64,000 nucleotides of DNA from Qipengyuania psychrotolerans. Its GTDB lineage: Bacteria > Pseudomonadota > Alphaproteobacteria > Sphingomonadales > Sphingomonadaceae. The position numbers and the translations under genes were made by a program. Shown here one piece after another: positions 29,382 to 37,604 of this stretch. The notes beneath the pieces were generated by a model. It saw only the letters and a program-made list of their open reading frames with translations. It was not told where the DNA came from and made no database searches. Position 1 is the first letter of the stretch; each line of letters opens with the position of its first letter. Location: contig NZ_CP081297.1 of NCBI RefSeq assembly GCF_019711355.1, forward strand, positions 992,001-1,056,000, in the 5' to 3' direction.

Positions 29382-30688
29382 GACGCGGCCTCATCGAGCA
29401 GGTCGCTGAAATTAGGAAAGCTGGTCGCGATAGGCTCGGTGCTATCCACTTCGACGCCTGCTTTGCTGGCCAGGCCTGCGACCGCCATGCTCATGGCGAT
29501 GCGGTGATCGAGGTGGGTTGTGACTGGACCTCCCCCCGCCAAAGGCTTTCCGCCGGAGCCGTGGATCAGCAATCCGTCAGCGCGCTCGTTGATCTTCGCG
29601 CCGGCCTGCGTCAAAGCCGAAGCCATTGCGGACAAGCGGTCGCTTTCCTTCACGCGGAGTTCTTCGAGACCAGAGGTCACGGTGGCGCCAGTCGCCATGG
29701 ACGCTGCAACAAAAAGCACGGGAAATTCATCAATCATGCTTGGGGCGATTTCCGGATCGACCTCAATACCCTGGAGGGGTGCGTGGCGTACCCTGAGATC
29801 GGCAACCGGCTCGCCTCCAACTTCGCGTTCTTCGAGATATTGGATGCTCGCGCCCATCTGTTTCAGCACCCTGAAGATGCCGTCGCGGGTGGGATTGAGT
29901 CCGACGTTTTCGATCACGAGGTCGCTATCGGGCACGATGCTCGCCGCAACAGCGAAGAATGCGGCAGACGATGGATCGCCCGGCACTTCGATATCGCATG
30001 GCGTGAGATCGGCAGGTCCGGTGATCGAAATGTGCCGTTCACCGTCGATGACATCAACCTGCACATCGACTCCAAAGCCGTGCAGCATACGTTCGGTGTG
30101 GTCCCGCGTGGGCACCGGTTCGATTACTGTAGTAGTGCCCGGCGTATTGAGCGCCGCCAGCAGGATCGCGCTCTTCACCTGTGCGCTTGCGACTGGCAGC
30201 CGATAGGTGATTGGTACACCGGGCTGGATGCCTTCCATGACGAGCGGAAGTGTGCCGCCGGGCGAGGGTGTGAATGCTGCGCCCATCAGGGAGAGCGGGT
30301 CGATCACCCGGCTCATCGGCCGCTTCGAGAGACTGGCGTCACCGGTGAAGGCAGCAGTAATCGCGTGGCTGGCCAAAAGGCCCATCAGCAACCTTGTCGA
30401 AGTGCCGGAATTGCCCATATCCAACGCGCCTTGCGGCTGAAGCAAGGTGCCGACGCCCACGCCGTTCACGCTATAGCTCCCATCGGCTTCCTTGCTGATC
30501 TTCGCCCCCATCTGGGCGAGCGCGCGGCCCGTGGCGAGCACGTCTTCACCTTCGAGCAATCCCCGAATGGTAGTCTTGCCAACCGCGAGCGCACCGAACA
30601 TCAGCGATCGGTGGCTGATTGACTTGTCGCCGGGCACCCGGATACGTCCGGTCAACGGGCCTGATGGCATGAAGCGGTGCGCGGTCAC
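29378..30688 (-). CDS. aroA: 3-phosphoshikimate 1-carboxyvinyltransferase (EPSP synthase, class II type)
   Basis: AroA joins phosphoenolpyruvate to shikimate 3-phosphate, the sixth step of the shikimate pathway. The start was set at GTG 30688 (MTAHRFMPSGPLTGRIRVPGD), giving 436 residues; the frame stays open 36 codons further without similarity to AroA. All four motifs reported for class II enzymes are present: GDKS, RDHTE, SAQVK and NPTR. At the site that carries alanine in the glyphosate-tolerant CP4 enzyme this protein has glycine (GNSGTSTR). It starts a coupled unit with the CBU_0592-like gene and cmk. Confidence 0.95.
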   Translation of the reverse strand: MTAHRFMPSGPLTGRIRVPGDKSISHRSLMFGALAVGKTTIRGLLEGEDVLATGRALAQMGAKISKEADGSYSVNGVGVGTLLQPQGALDMGNSGTSTRLLMGLLASHAITAAFTGDASLSKRPMSRVIDPLSLMGAAFTPSPGGTLPLVMEGIQPGVPITYRLPVASAQVKSAILLAALNTPGTTTVIEPVPTRDHTERMLHGFGVDVQVDVIDGERHISITGPADLTPCDIEVPGDPSSAAFFAVAASIVPDSDLVIENVGLNPTRDGIFRVLKQMGASIQYLEEREVGGEPVADLRVRHAPLQGIEVDPEIAPSMIDEFPVLFVAASMATGATVTSGLEELRVKESDRLSAMASALTQAGAKINERADGLLIHGSGGKPLAGGGPVTTHLDHRIAMSMAVAGLASKAGVEVDSTEPIATSFPNFSDLLDEAAS

Positions 30689-30818
30689 AGAAATTCCAAT
30701 TCCAGAGGCAGTCTTTGCGATGCGCGCTTTGACAGCGCACATACCTTCTGGCAAGGCGCGCGCGCAGTTGATTCCTGCCCTGCAGGATCCCATCAATACA
30801 ATTACGAATTCACGGCCA

Positions 30819-30835
30819 CCCGGCGCGAAGCCGGG
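30819..30835 (+). other. Small hairpin in the leader of the TIGR02300 gene
   Basis: CCCGGC (30819-30824) and GCCGGG (30830-30835) form a six-base-pair stem with a GCGAA loop, 23 bases before the start of the TIGR02300 gene. It could affect translation but nothing more can be said. Confidence 0.4.
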
Positions 30836-30858
30836 GGCGGCAAACCCAAGGATTACAA

Positions 30859-31188
30859 ATGGTCAAACCTGAATGGGGCACCAAGCGCACTTGCCCGAAT
30901 TGCGGCACTCGCTTCTACGATCTTACCAAGGACGAACCCGTCACCTGCATCGAATGCGGTGAAGAGTGGTCGCCGGAACCGGTTCTCAAGTCCAAGCAGC
31001 CCATCCTCGCCGAGGAAGAGAAGAAGGACGACAAGGCAGAAGCCGATAGCGATCTGGCCGATGACGAGCTGGAAGATATCGACGAGGACGACGATTCGCC
31101 CGATAACGAAGTCGACCTTGGCGGTGACGACGATCTCGGCGTCGAAACAAAGTCCAAGGGCGACGACGACAACGCCGACGAAAGCTGA
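30859..31188 (+). CDS. TIGR02300 family zinc-ribbon protein with acidic tail
   Basis: The 109-residue product starts with a zinc ribbon: CPNCGTRFYDLTKDEP at residues 12-27, then CIECGEEW. The rest is a strongly acidic Asp/Glu tail. This is the TIGR02300 family, found widely in alphaproteobacteria and of unknown function. The two CxxC pairs could bind zinc, and the tail could contact basic proteins such as those of the ribosome. It is transcribed away from aroA and precedes the tRNA gene. Confidence 0.88.
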   Translation: MVKPEWGTKRTCPNCGTRFYDLTKDEPVTCIECGEEWSPEPVLKSKQPILAEEEKKDDKAEADSDLADDELEDIDEDDDSPDNEVDLGGDDDLGVETKSKGDDDNADES

Positions 31189-31196
31189 TTTATCTG

Positions 31197-31225
31197 TTGC
31201 ATTGCGGTGAGGGCCCTTATATTGG
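31197..31225 (+). promoter_or_regulatory. Candidate promoter of tRNA-Ala
   Basis: TTGCAT (31197-31202) and TATTGG (31220-31225) are separated by 17 bases, 54 bases before the mature tRNA start. The -10 match is weak; TATATT shifted by two bases is another reading. Confidence 0.3.
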
Positions 31226-31279
31226 GCGCCTCCCGCAAGGGCGACGCGTTGTTAAAGGCGCGTTGTTTGAAAATGGTTC

Positions 31280-31355
31280 GGGGCCTTAGCTCAGCTGGGA
31301 GAGCGCAACACTGGCAGTGTTGAGGTCAGCGGTTCGATCCCGCTAGGCTCCACCA
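31280..31355 (+). tRNA. tRNA-Ala (anticodon GGC)
   Basis: A full 76-base cloverleaf can be folded. Acceptor GGGGCCT pairs with AGGCTCC and includes the G3:U70 wobble that marks alanine tRNAs. The anticodon stem CAACA/TGTTG carries the loop CTGGCAG, giving anticodon GGC, which reads GCC and GCU. The T arm is AGCGG-TTCGATC-CCGCT, and the discriminator A is followed by an encoded CCA. It lies between the TIGR02300 gene and ffh. Confidence 0.97.
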
Positions 31356-31450
31356 TTTACCGGATTTGATGGTAGCAGGCCGTGGCGACGGCTGCGGCTT
31401 GCTTCCACCACACCTGGGCACACGTTTGGGTTTCATAGGGGTCTGACCCC

Positions 31451-31486
31451 ACGCTGGCCGACGAGTTTTCGTCCGCCGGCGTTTTT
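31451..31486 (+). terminator. Intrinsic terminator in the space between tRNA-Ala and ffh
   Basis: ACGCTGGC (31451-31458) pairs with GCCGGCGT (31475-31482) with one G-U pair, and an inner GACGA/TCGTC stem closes on a GTTT loop after a C-C mismatch. TTTTT follows (31482-31486). It ends 35 bases before the ffh ATG, so it may terminate the tRNA transcript or act as an attenuator for ffh. Confidence 0.85.
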
Positions 31487-31495
31487 CGCGTTTAT

Positions 31496-31509
31496 CCCGC
31501 ATGTGCGGG
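31496..31509 (+). other. Hairpin next to the ffh ribosome binding site
   Basis: CCCGC (31496-31500) and GCGGG (31505-31509) form a five-base-pair stem with an ATGT loop, directly before GGAAGGAGC, the ribosome binding site of ffh. Confidence 0.4.
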
Positions 31510-31521
31510 GAAGGAGCAGGC

Positions 31522-33015
31522 ATGTTTGACAATCTGTCCGACCGGCTCGGCAATGTATTCGACCGCCTCAAGGGTCGCGGCTCGCTCAATGAAGGCGACG
31601 TCCGCGAAGCCATGCGCGAAGTGCGGATTGCCTTGCTCGAAGCCGATGTCGCTCTGCCGGTCGTGCGCCGCTTCGTTGATGCTGTTACCGAAAAGGCGAT
31701 CGGCTCGGAAGTCCTCAAATCGGTCACACCGGGCCAGCAAGTCGTCAAGATCGTCAATGACGAGCTGGTCGATATGCTCGGCGGTGAAAAAGTCGAAGGG
31801 CTGAATCTCAACGCCAAGCCGCCGGTCGTCATTATGATGGTCGGCCTGCAGGGTTCGGGTAAGACGACGACGACGGCAAAGCTGGGCAAATTGCTCCGCG
31901 AAAAGCATGGTAAGAAGGCGATGATGGCCTCGCTGGACGTCAACCGTCCGGCCGCACAGGAACAGCTGAAAATCCTGGGCGAGCAGGTCGATGTGGCAAC
32001 CCTGCCAATCGTGCCCGGCCAGCAACCGCTCGACATCGCCCGCCGCGCCATGGAAAGCGCCAAGCTTCAGGCGGCAGATGTGCTGCTGCTCGATACCGCG
32101 GGCCGGCTCCATGTCGACGAAGCTCTGATGGCGGAAATGAAGGCCATCAACTCGGTTTCGACGCCCACCGAAGTTCTGCTGGTCGTCGATAGCCTGACCG
32201 GACAGGACGCGGTCAACGTCGCACAGAGCTTCACTGGCGAAGTGCCGCTGACTGGCGTCGTGCTGACCCGGATGGACGGCGATGCGCGCGGCGGTGCAGC
32301 GCTGTCGATGCGTTATGTCACCGGCAAGCCGATCAAGTTTGCCGGCACTGGCGAAAAGCTCGACGCCATCGAGGCATTCGATCCGAACCGCGTGGCCGGC
32401 CGCATTCTCGGCATGGGCGACGTTGTCTCGCTGGTCGAAAAGGCCGCGACTGCGATCAAGGAAGAAGAGGCCGAAGCGCTCGCCAAGAAAATGGCGAAGG
32501 GCGAGTTCGACCTCGACGATTTGCGCATGCAGCTGAAGCAGATGCAGAACATGGGCGGCCTCGGTGCTCTGGCCGGTATGATGCCGGGTATGAAGAAAGC
32601 CAAGGCGGCGATGCAGCAGTCGGGCATGGACGACAAGGTGCTGATCCACATGGACGCGATCATCGGTTCGATGACTCCGAAAGAGCGCAAGATGCCCAAG
32701 CTGCTCAACGCCAAGCGCAAGAAGCGCGTGGCGGCAGGTTCGGGCACTCAGGTCCAGGAAGTGAACAAGGTGCTCAAGATGCACCAGGAAATGGCGAAGG
32801 CCATGAAGCAGATCAAGAAGATGGGCGGCCTCAAGGGCCTCGGTGCCTTGTTCGGCAAAGGCGGCTTGGGCGCTGCGATGCCGGGTCTTGGCGGACCGGG
32901 CGGACCCGGACCGATGGGCGGGCTTCCGGGGCTAGGCTCCGGCGGCGGCAAGGGGCCGACAGTCGATCCGGATACGCTTCCGGCCGACCTGCGCGATATG
33001 TTGAACAAAAAATAA
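31522..33015 (+). CDS. ffh: Signal recognition particle protein Ffh
   Basis: Ffh, with 4.5S RNA, carries ribosomes making membrane proteins to FtsY. The start ATG 31522 (MFDNLSDRLGNVFDRL) has GGAAGGAG six bases before it; the frame is open slightly upstream but without similarity. The 497-residue product has the N domain, the GTPase motif GLQGSGKTT at residues 108-116, DTAGRLHVD and TRMDGDARGG in the G domain, and a Met-rich M domain from about 300 with a Gly/Pro-rich tail. It begins the run ffh-rpsP-rimM. Confidence 0.98.
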   Translation: MFDNLSDRLGNVFDRLKGRGSLNEGDVREAMREVRIALLEADVALPVVRRFVDAVTEKAIGSEVLKSVTPGQQVVKIVNDELVDMLGGEKVEGLNLNAKPPVVIMMVGLQGSGKTTTTAKLGKLLREKHGKKAMMASLDVNRPAAQEQLKILGEQVDVATLPIVPGQQPLDIARRAMESAKLQAADVLLLDTAGRLHVDEALMAEMKAINSVSTPTEVLLVVDSLTGQDAVNVAQSFTGEVPLTGVVLTRMDGDARGGAALSMRYVTGKPIKFAGTGEKLDAIEAFDPNRVAGRILGMGDVVSLVEKAATAIKEEEAEALAKKMAKGEFDLDDLRMQLKQMQNMGGLGALAGMMPGMKKAKAAMQQSGMDDKVLIHMDAIIGSMTPKERKMPKLLNAKRKKRVAAGSGTQVQEVNKVLKMHQEMAKAMKQIKKMGGLKGLGALFGKGGLGAAMPGLGGPGGPGPMGGLPGLGSGGGKGPTVDPDTLPADLRDMLNKK

Positions 33016-33050
33016 TATTTCAGATATTTACACTCGAAAGGTGAAGTAAA

Positions 33051-33530
33051 ATGGCAGTTGCAATTCGTTTGTCGCGCGGTGGTGCGAAAAAGCGTCCTTA
33101 TTACCGCATTGTTGTGTCGGATTCGCGTAGCCCGCGTGACGGCAAGTACCTTGAGCAGATCGGCACCTATAACCCGATGCTGGCCAAGGATTCGGGCGAG
33201 CGCGTGAAGCTCGACGAAGACCGTGCACGTCACTGGCTGAGCGTTGGCGCCAAGCCGAGCGACCGCGTTCTGCGTTTCTTCGATGCCGCCGGCATCCTTG
33301 AGCGTGCACCGCGCAACAACCCCAAGAAGGGTGAGCCGGGCGAAGCCGCCAAGGAACGCGCTGAAGAAAAGGCCACCAAGGAAGCTGAAGCAGCAGAAGC
33401 TGCCAAGGCCGCTGAAGAAGAAGCCAAGACCGCTGCTGAAGCTCCGACTGAAGAAGCAACTGCTGAAGAAGCTCCCGCTGAAGAAGCTGCAGCTGAAGAA
33501 GCACCGGCTGAAGAAGCGAAGAGCGAGTAA
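33051..33530 (+). CDS. rpsP: 30S ribosomal protein S16 (bS16) with a long Ala/Glu-rich tail
   Basis: The first 80 or so residues are a normal bS16 ([20 protein letters not shown] and [12 protein letters not shown]), a 16S rRNA-binding assembly protein of the small subunit. The protein is 159 residues, about twice the usual 80-90. After about residue 95 it is a Lys/Glu/Ala-rich tail, ending in five tandem EEA-type pentapeptides. Extensions of bS16 occur in sphingomonads, but the function of the tail is unknown. AAAGGTGA precedes the ATG. It lies 35 bases after ffh and eight bases before rimM. Confidence 0.96.
   Translation: MAVAIRLSRGGAKKRPYYRIVVSDSRSPRDGKYLEQIGTYNPMLAKDSGERVKLDEDRARHWLSVGAKPSDRVLRFFDAAGILERAPRNNPKKGEPGEAAKERAEEKATKEAEAAEAAKAAEEEAKTAAEAPTEEATAEEAPAEEAAAEEAPAEEAKSE
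33444..33518 (+). repeat. Five tandem 15-base repeats in rpsP
   Basis: Five consecutive 15-base units with the core GCTGAAGAAGC encode [20 protein letters not shown] and PAEEA (residues 132-156), followed by Lys-Ser-Glu and the stop. Unit-number variation between strains would be expected. Confidence 0.88.
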
Positions 33531-33538
33531 TCGTCTCC

Positions 33539-34024
33539 ATGCAGGACAAGCCCGTCACGTTGGCAGCCGTCACCGGTGCGCACGGCGTGACGGGCGAAGT
33601 CCGTCTGAAGCTGTTCGGTGAGGGGGTCGAAACCCTGAAGCCGCACAAAAGCTTCAACGAGGGCGCCCTGACGCTCTCCAAGATCCGTAGCGACAACAAG
33701 GGCGGCGCGGTTGCGCGTTTCGCCGAAGTCACGAACCGCAACGAAGCCGAGGCCCTTCGCGGCACGGTTCTGACTGTCCCTCAGCAAGCGCTACCGGCGC
33801 TGGAGGAGGGAGAGTTCTACTATTCTGACTTGCTCGGGCTTCCAGTGGTCACCGAAACCGGTGAAGCGATCGGCAGCATTTGCGCGGTCGAAAATTTCGG
33901 CGCGACCGAGATCATCGAAATTGAAAAGCCGGACGGCAAGAAGTTCATGGCTCCGCTGACCAAGCAGGCGGTGCCGGAATGGGATAGCGAAAAGCTGACC
34001 ATCAATTCCGACTTCGTTACCTAG
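33539..34024 (+). CDS. rimM: Ribosome maturation factor RimM
   Basis: RimM helps mature the 3' domain of 16S rRNA and binds uS19. The 161-residue product has the N-terminal domain ([19 protein letters not shown]) and the C-terminal PRC-barrel ([20 protein letters not shown]), and ends in the family's [11 protein letters not shown] segment. It follows rpsP by eight bases. Its TAG stop shares a CTAG palindrome with the stop of the FAD oxidoreductase gene on the other strand. Confidence 0.95.
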   Translation: MQDKPVTLAAVTGAHGVTGEVRLKLFGEGVETLKPHKSFNEGALTLSKIRSDNKGGAVARFAEVTNRNEAEALRGTVLTVPQQALPALEEGEFYYSDLLGLPVVTETGEAIGSICAVENFGATEIIEIEKPDGKKFMAPLTKQAVPEWDSEKLTINSDFVT

Positions 34025-34941
34025 CGTCTCAGCGGCGACTTCTCGGCAAGCCGATTACGTATGGTGGTCGAAGCAATTCCTGCCTGGCCCATTGCGGCGC
34101 TGATCTGGTCCAATCCAACCACCACATCTCCTGCGGCGAACAGTTCAGGCACGCTCGTTTCGTAGTGGTCGCTCACTTCGATGCACCCGTCATCGCCAAG
34201 CTCGGCGCCGCATTTCTCGGCGAGGCCCGAGCGGATGACCGAACCCAGCGCGGGATAGGCGCTGTCGAAGCTCATGCGGCCTTCAGCGGTATCGAAGGTA
34301 ATTTTGTCGCCATCGATGCTGTAGTCTCCGCAAGGACCGGCCACGCGTACTATTCCCGCCTCGTCCAGCTGCGCTGAACATCCGTCCGACAGGTCGTGGT
34401 CACCCTCCGGAGAAATCAATGTCACATCGCTGGTGAAGCCGCGGATGAACTGCGCTTCGGCGGTGCCGTGATCGCCTGATCCGATGACGGCAACTCGCTT
34501 GTCGGTGACTTCATAGCCGTCGCACACGGGACAATATCTCAGCAAACCGCGTGAAAGCGCTTCGTCGTGGAACTGGTCGCTCATTCCTTCGGGCCGGTTG
34601 TTGACCACACCTGTGGCGAGCAGGACCGTTCGCGCGCGGAAGGCGGCATCGTCCGTGGTCACGGTGAAACAGTCGCCGTCCTTGCGCAGGTCGCTCACCC
34701 GCTTGGGTTCGCGCATTGCGCCGTATTTGGCGGCTTGCTCGCGCATGCGTTCGAGCAGTTCCTCACCATTGATACCGTCGGGGAAGCCTGCGTGATTGTG
34801 GCTTGTCGGGATCCAGCTTGCACGGCTCGTCCCGCAATCGAACAGGCGGATTTTCAGGTGATAGCGCGCAAGATAGATCGCGGCAGTCAGGCCGGCGGGG
34901 CCAGCGCCCACTATGATGCAATCGTCAGGTGTTTCTGTCAT
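34021..34941 (-). CDS. Thioredoxin reductase-like FAD/NAD(P) oxidoreductase
   Basis: The 306-residue product (from [17 protein letters not shown] at 34941; ATG 34968 would add nine residues) has the FAD motif GAGPAG, an NAD(P) motif GSGDHG and the C-terminal [13 protein letters not shown] site. It resembles low-molecular-weight thioredoxin reductases, with Cys137 and Cys140 in CPVCDGYE at the redox-active position. That motif is common in uncharacterised TrxR-like proteins, so thioredoxin is not proven as the substrate. The gene is antisense to and convergent with rimM. Confidence 0.88.
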   Translation of the reverse strand: MTETPDDCIIVGAGPAGLTAAIYLARYHLKIRLFDCGTSRASWIPTSHNHAGFPDGINGEELLERMREQAAKYGAMREPKRVSDLRKDGDCFTVTTDDAAFRARTVLLATGVVNNRPEGMSDQFHDEALSRGLLRYCPVCDGYEVTDKRVAVIGSGDHGTAEAQFIRGFTSDVTLISPEGDHDLSDGCSAQLDEAGIVRVAGPCGDYSIDGDKITFDTAEGRMSFDSAYPALGSVIRSGLAEKCGAELGDDGCIEVSDHYETSVPELFAAGDVVVGLDQISAAMGQAGIASTTIRNRLAEKSPLRR

Positions 34942-34998
34942 GGGTGTGTGAACGCACGGGATGGCCAAGCGGTGCCCGCCGCGCTAACCGCTTTTTCC

Positions 34999-35949
34999 AT
35001 GAGCACGCTTTCGGTCGCCATCGTCCAGGCATCTCCCATCCCGCTCGCCATTGGCGACGGGATCGAGAAAGCCGTCCGCCTTGCGCGCGAGGCGGTTGAG
35101 GGCGGGGCGAAGCTGGTTGCATTCGGCGAAACGTTTTTGGGCGGCTATCCGCTCTGGCTGGACGAGGCTCCGGGCGCGGCCTTGTGGGATCATCCCGGCA
35201 CCAAGGCGCTGCATCGCATCCTGCTGGAACAAGCCGTTGTGGCGAACGACGAGCGGCTGCTGCCCCTGCAGGAATTGTGCGACGAAAGCGGCGCTGTTAT
35301 CTCCATTGGCGCGCATGAGCGTATGCGACAGAGCCTCTACAACAACCAGATGACATTCCGGCCCGGCCTGCCGGTCCTCGACCACCGCAAGCTGGTTCCG
35401 ACACATGGCGAACGGCTGGTTTGGATGCGCGGTGATGGTTCGACGCTCGGTGTCCACCAGGCCGAGTGGGGCAGCGTCGGCTCGCTGATCTGCTGGGAGC
35501 ACTGGATGCCCTTGGCGCGCGCGGCGATGCATAACCTTGGCGAGAGCGTGCATGTCGCGGCCTGGCCGACCGTGCGCGAGGAATACGCGCTCGCCTCGCG
35601 GCACTATGCGATGGAGGGCCGCTGCTTCGTGCTGGCGGCCGGTCTGGTGCAGGCGAAGGACGACCTGTTCGACGGGCTGGAGCGTGCTGGCGACGCTGCG
35701 GCGGCGAAGGAGCTGTTCGAGACGATCGAGGGCGATGCACTCAACCGTGGCGGCTCAATGATCATTGCACCCGATGCAAGGATTGTCGCACAGGCGGGTG
35801 AGGGCGAGGAAACGCTGTTTGCGGAGCTAGACCTCAGCGAGATCGGTCAGGGGTTGGCGAGCCTCGATACTGACGGTCATTACTCGCGCCCTGATGTTTT
35901 CGAACTTAGGGTTGATACGCGGTCAAAGGATGGGGTGAATTGGGCATGA
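34999..35949 (+). CDS. Carbon-nitrogen hydrolase, nitrilase type
   Basis: This enzyme hydrolyses a nitrile or amide C-N bond. ATG 34999 (MSTLSVAIVQASPIPLAIG) gives 316 residues; the frame is open much further upstream but antisense to the FAD enzyme. The catalytic triad is Glu44 (FGETFLGGYP), Lys131 (HRKLVPTHGE) and Cys165 (LICWEHWMPLAR); the CWEHWMP pattern is that of true nitrilases rather than amidases. Its end overlaps the next gene's ATG (ATGA at 35946). The substrate cannot be read from the sequence. It stands between rimM and trmD. Confidence 0.9.
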   Translation: MSTLSVAIVQASPIPLAIGDGIEKAVRLAREAVEGGAKLVAFGETFLGGYPLWLDEAPGAALWDHPGTKALHRILLEQAVVANDERLLPLQELCDESGAVISIGAHERMRQSLYNNQMTFRPGLPVLDHRKLVPTHGERLVWMRGDGSTLGVHQAEWGSVGSLICWEHWMPLARAAMHNLGESVHVAAWPTVREEYALASRHYAMEGRCFVLAAGLVQAKDDLFDGLERAGDAAAAKELFETIEGDALNRGGSMIIAPDARIVAQAGEGEETLFAELDLSEIGQGLASLDTDGHYSRPDVFELRVDTRSKDGVNWA

Positions 35950-36368
35950 GACTGCCATTCGTATTTGTCCTCCTTGTACTGGGATTCGAAACTCTAGCTC
36001 TCGCGCATGAGGATCCTGCATCTCTGTCATCGAACCCTATCGATTGGCTGTTGCCTGTATTGGCTTATGTGCTGCCTGAATTGATGGTGGTCGTGCTTTT
36101 GAACATCTACGCGTCGAGACTACATCTTCTTGTAAGGCTCGTTTTCGCGATTGTTTTTCCGCTGATCTTCTGGCTCGTGGTTCTTTATTTGCTTTGGTCT
36201 CCTGATCGTTCGTTTCTGACGCTGTTGCTCGAGCTTCCGCGGTTGGTTCTTGAACGAACGATGGCTCTCTTGCTTGTGTCGAGCAGCATAGTGATTGCTG
36301 CGTTAGGAATGTTGGATCACCGGCGCCGACTGAAAACACTTAATGCAGAGGTGTTCGCGGAAACATGA
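35946..36368 (+). CDS. Orphan four-helix membrane protein
   Basis: The 140-residue product has a signal-like N-terminus (hydrophobic 4-19, ALAHED) and about three further hydrophobic segments (37-55, 62-82, 100-125), with an Arg-rich cytosolic end. No family was recognised. ATG 35946 overlaps the nitrilase stop, and its own stop overlaps the trmD ATG (ATGA at 36365), so it is coupled on both sides. Its codons are noticeably AT-richer than its neighbours (many CTT, TTG and CTA leucines), which hints at later arrival. It may be a real membrane protein of unknown role, and expression should be confirmed. Confidence 0.7.
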   Translation: MRLPFVFVLLVLGFETLALAHEDPASLSSNPIDWLLPVLAYVLPELMVVVLLNIYASRLHLLVRLVFAIVFPLIFWLVVLYLLWSPDRSFLTLLLELPRLVLERTMALLLVSSSIVIAALGMLDHRRRLKTLNAEVFAET

Positions 36369-37099
36369 CCTTCGCTGCTACCATCCTCACCCTCTATCCC
36401 GAGATGTTTCCCGGACCGCTGCGCCTGTCACTGGCCGGCCGCGCTCTGGAGGAGCAGAAGTGGTCGATCGACACGATCCAGATCCGTGACTTTGCGACCG
36501 ACAAGCACCGTACCGTCGACGATACACCCGCAGGCGGCGGGGCAGGGATGGTGCTGAAAGCCGATGTACTTGGTCCGGCTCTCGACCATGCGATCCGCAT
36601 GCAGCCCAAGGCTCCGATCCTTGTCATGACACCGCGCGGCAAGCCGATCACGCAGGAGCGTATCCGGGAGATTTCCGGCGGCCCCGGTGTCACTATCTTG
36701 TGCGGCCGCTTTGAAGGCTTCGACGAGCGGATCTTCGATGCCTATCCGCAGGTAGAGGAGGTCAGCCTGGCCGATATCGTCCTGTCGGGCGGAGAACCGG
36801 CTGCGCTGGCGATTCTCGATGCTTGCATTCGCCTGCTTCCCGGAGTAATGGGCGCGGCTTCTAGCGGGACCGAAGAGTCGTTCGAGGACGGCTTGCTCGA
36901 GTATCCGCAATATACCCGACCTCAGGAATGGGAAGGGCGCACGATCCCTGAAGTGCTGCGATCGGGGGATCATGCGAAAATCGCTGCTTGGCGCAAGGCA
37001 AGGAGCGAGGAAGACACACGGTTACGCAGGCCGGACCTTTGGGATCGTCATACTGATGGTCGGGACCAGCCTGCCTCTGATGCGCGGCGAAAAGATTGA
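36365..37099 (+). CDS. trmD: tRNA (guanine-N1-)-methyltransferase
   Basis: TrmD methylates G37 of tRNAs with G at 36, preventing +1 frameshifting. The 244-residue product has the SPOUT trefoil-knot signature: [12 protein letters not shown] and [15 protein letters not shown], with the Asp of the knot and [16 protein letters not shown] downstream. The C-terminal domain ends in an Arg/Asp-rich tail. It starts in the last bases of the orphan gene. rplS follows after 13 bases, restoring the usual trmD-rplS order. Confidence 0.97.
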   Translation: MTFAATILTLYPEMFPGPLRLSLAGRALEEQKWSIDTIQIRDFATDKHRTVDDTPAGGGAGMVLKADVLGPALDHAIRMQPKAPILVMTPRGKPITQERIREISGGPGVTILCGRFEGFDERIFDAYPQVEEVSLADIVLSGGEPAALAILDACIRLLPGVMGAASSGTEESFEDGLLEYPQYTRPQEWEGRTIPEVLRSGDHAKIAAWRKARSEEDTRLRRPDLWDRHTDGRDQPASDARRKD

Positions 37100-37112
37100 A
37101 GGAAATGGTTCA

Positions 37113-37481
37113 ATGAACCTGATTCAGCAGCTCGAAGCGGAAGCTATCGAGAACCTCGGCAAGGATATTCCCAAGTTCCAGGCTGGCGACACCGTTCGTG
37201 TCGGCGTGAAGGTTGTGGAAGGCCAGCGCGAGCGTATCCAGAATTTCGAAGGCGTTGTCATCGCCCGCTCCAACCGCGGCATGGGCAGCAACTTCACCGT
37301 CCGTAAGCTTTCGTTCGGCGAAGGTGTGGAACGTGTTTTCCCGCTTTACAGCCCGATCGTGGACAGCATTACCGTGGTTCGCCGCGGTATCGTGCGTCGT
37401 GCGAAGCTCTACTATCTGCGTGGCCGTACCGGTAAGCGCGCTCGTATTGCCGAGCGCCGCGACAACGCCCCCAAGGCGTAA
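37113..37481 (+). CDS. rplS: 50S ribosomal protein L19 (bL19)
   Basis: bL19 sits at the 30S-50S interface. ATG 37113 ([20 protein letters not shown]) gives 122 residues; the frame is open upstream within trmD without similarity. GAAGGAAA lies about seven bases before the ATG. The core [21 protein letters not shown] and the [13 protein letters not shown]-terminus are normal. The trmD-rplS pair ends in a strong terminator 23 bases after the stop. Confidence 0.97.
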   Translation: MNLIQQLEAEAIENLGKDIPKFQAGDTVRVGVKVVEGQRERIQNFEGVVIARSNRGMGSNFTVRKLSFGEGVERVFPLYSPIVDSITVVRRGIVRRAKLYYLRGRTGKRARIAERRDNAPKA

Positions 37482-37504
37482 GTCTCGCAGCAAAGCGAAT
37501 TTCG

Positions 37505-37533
37505 AAGGGCGGCCTCGCGGGGCCGCCCTTTTT
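37505..37533 (+). terminator. Intrinsic terminator of rplS
   Basis: AAGGGCGGCC (37505-37514) pairs perfectly with GGCCGCCCTT (37521-37530) around TCGCGG, followed by TTTTT on the plus strand. It has nearly the same stem as the terminator at 9744-9771. Confidence 0.92.
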
Positions 37534-37567
37534 GATTCTGCGTCCGCGTATCCGCATAGGAATAGGT

Positions 37568-37604
37568 AAAAAGAAAGGGCGGCGCTCCTGAAAGCACCGC
37601 CCTT
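37568..37604 (-). terminator. Terminator-like hairpin facing the minus strand
   Basis: AAGGGCGGCGCT (37575-37586) pairs with AGCACCGCCCTT (37593-37604) with one C-A mismatch. The T-rich run (TTCTTTTTACC) lies on the minus-strand side only, so it would stop antisense transcription coming from the direction of the peptidase gene. Confidence 0.6.

Noticed and set aside
31280..31501. Integrated element at the 3' end of tRNA-Ala
   Set aside because: No integrase, no direct repeat of the tRNA end, and core genes follow directly.
31492..32784. 430-codon open frame on the minus strand
   Set aside because: It is antisense to ffh and has His/Asp-rich composition typical of shadow frames.
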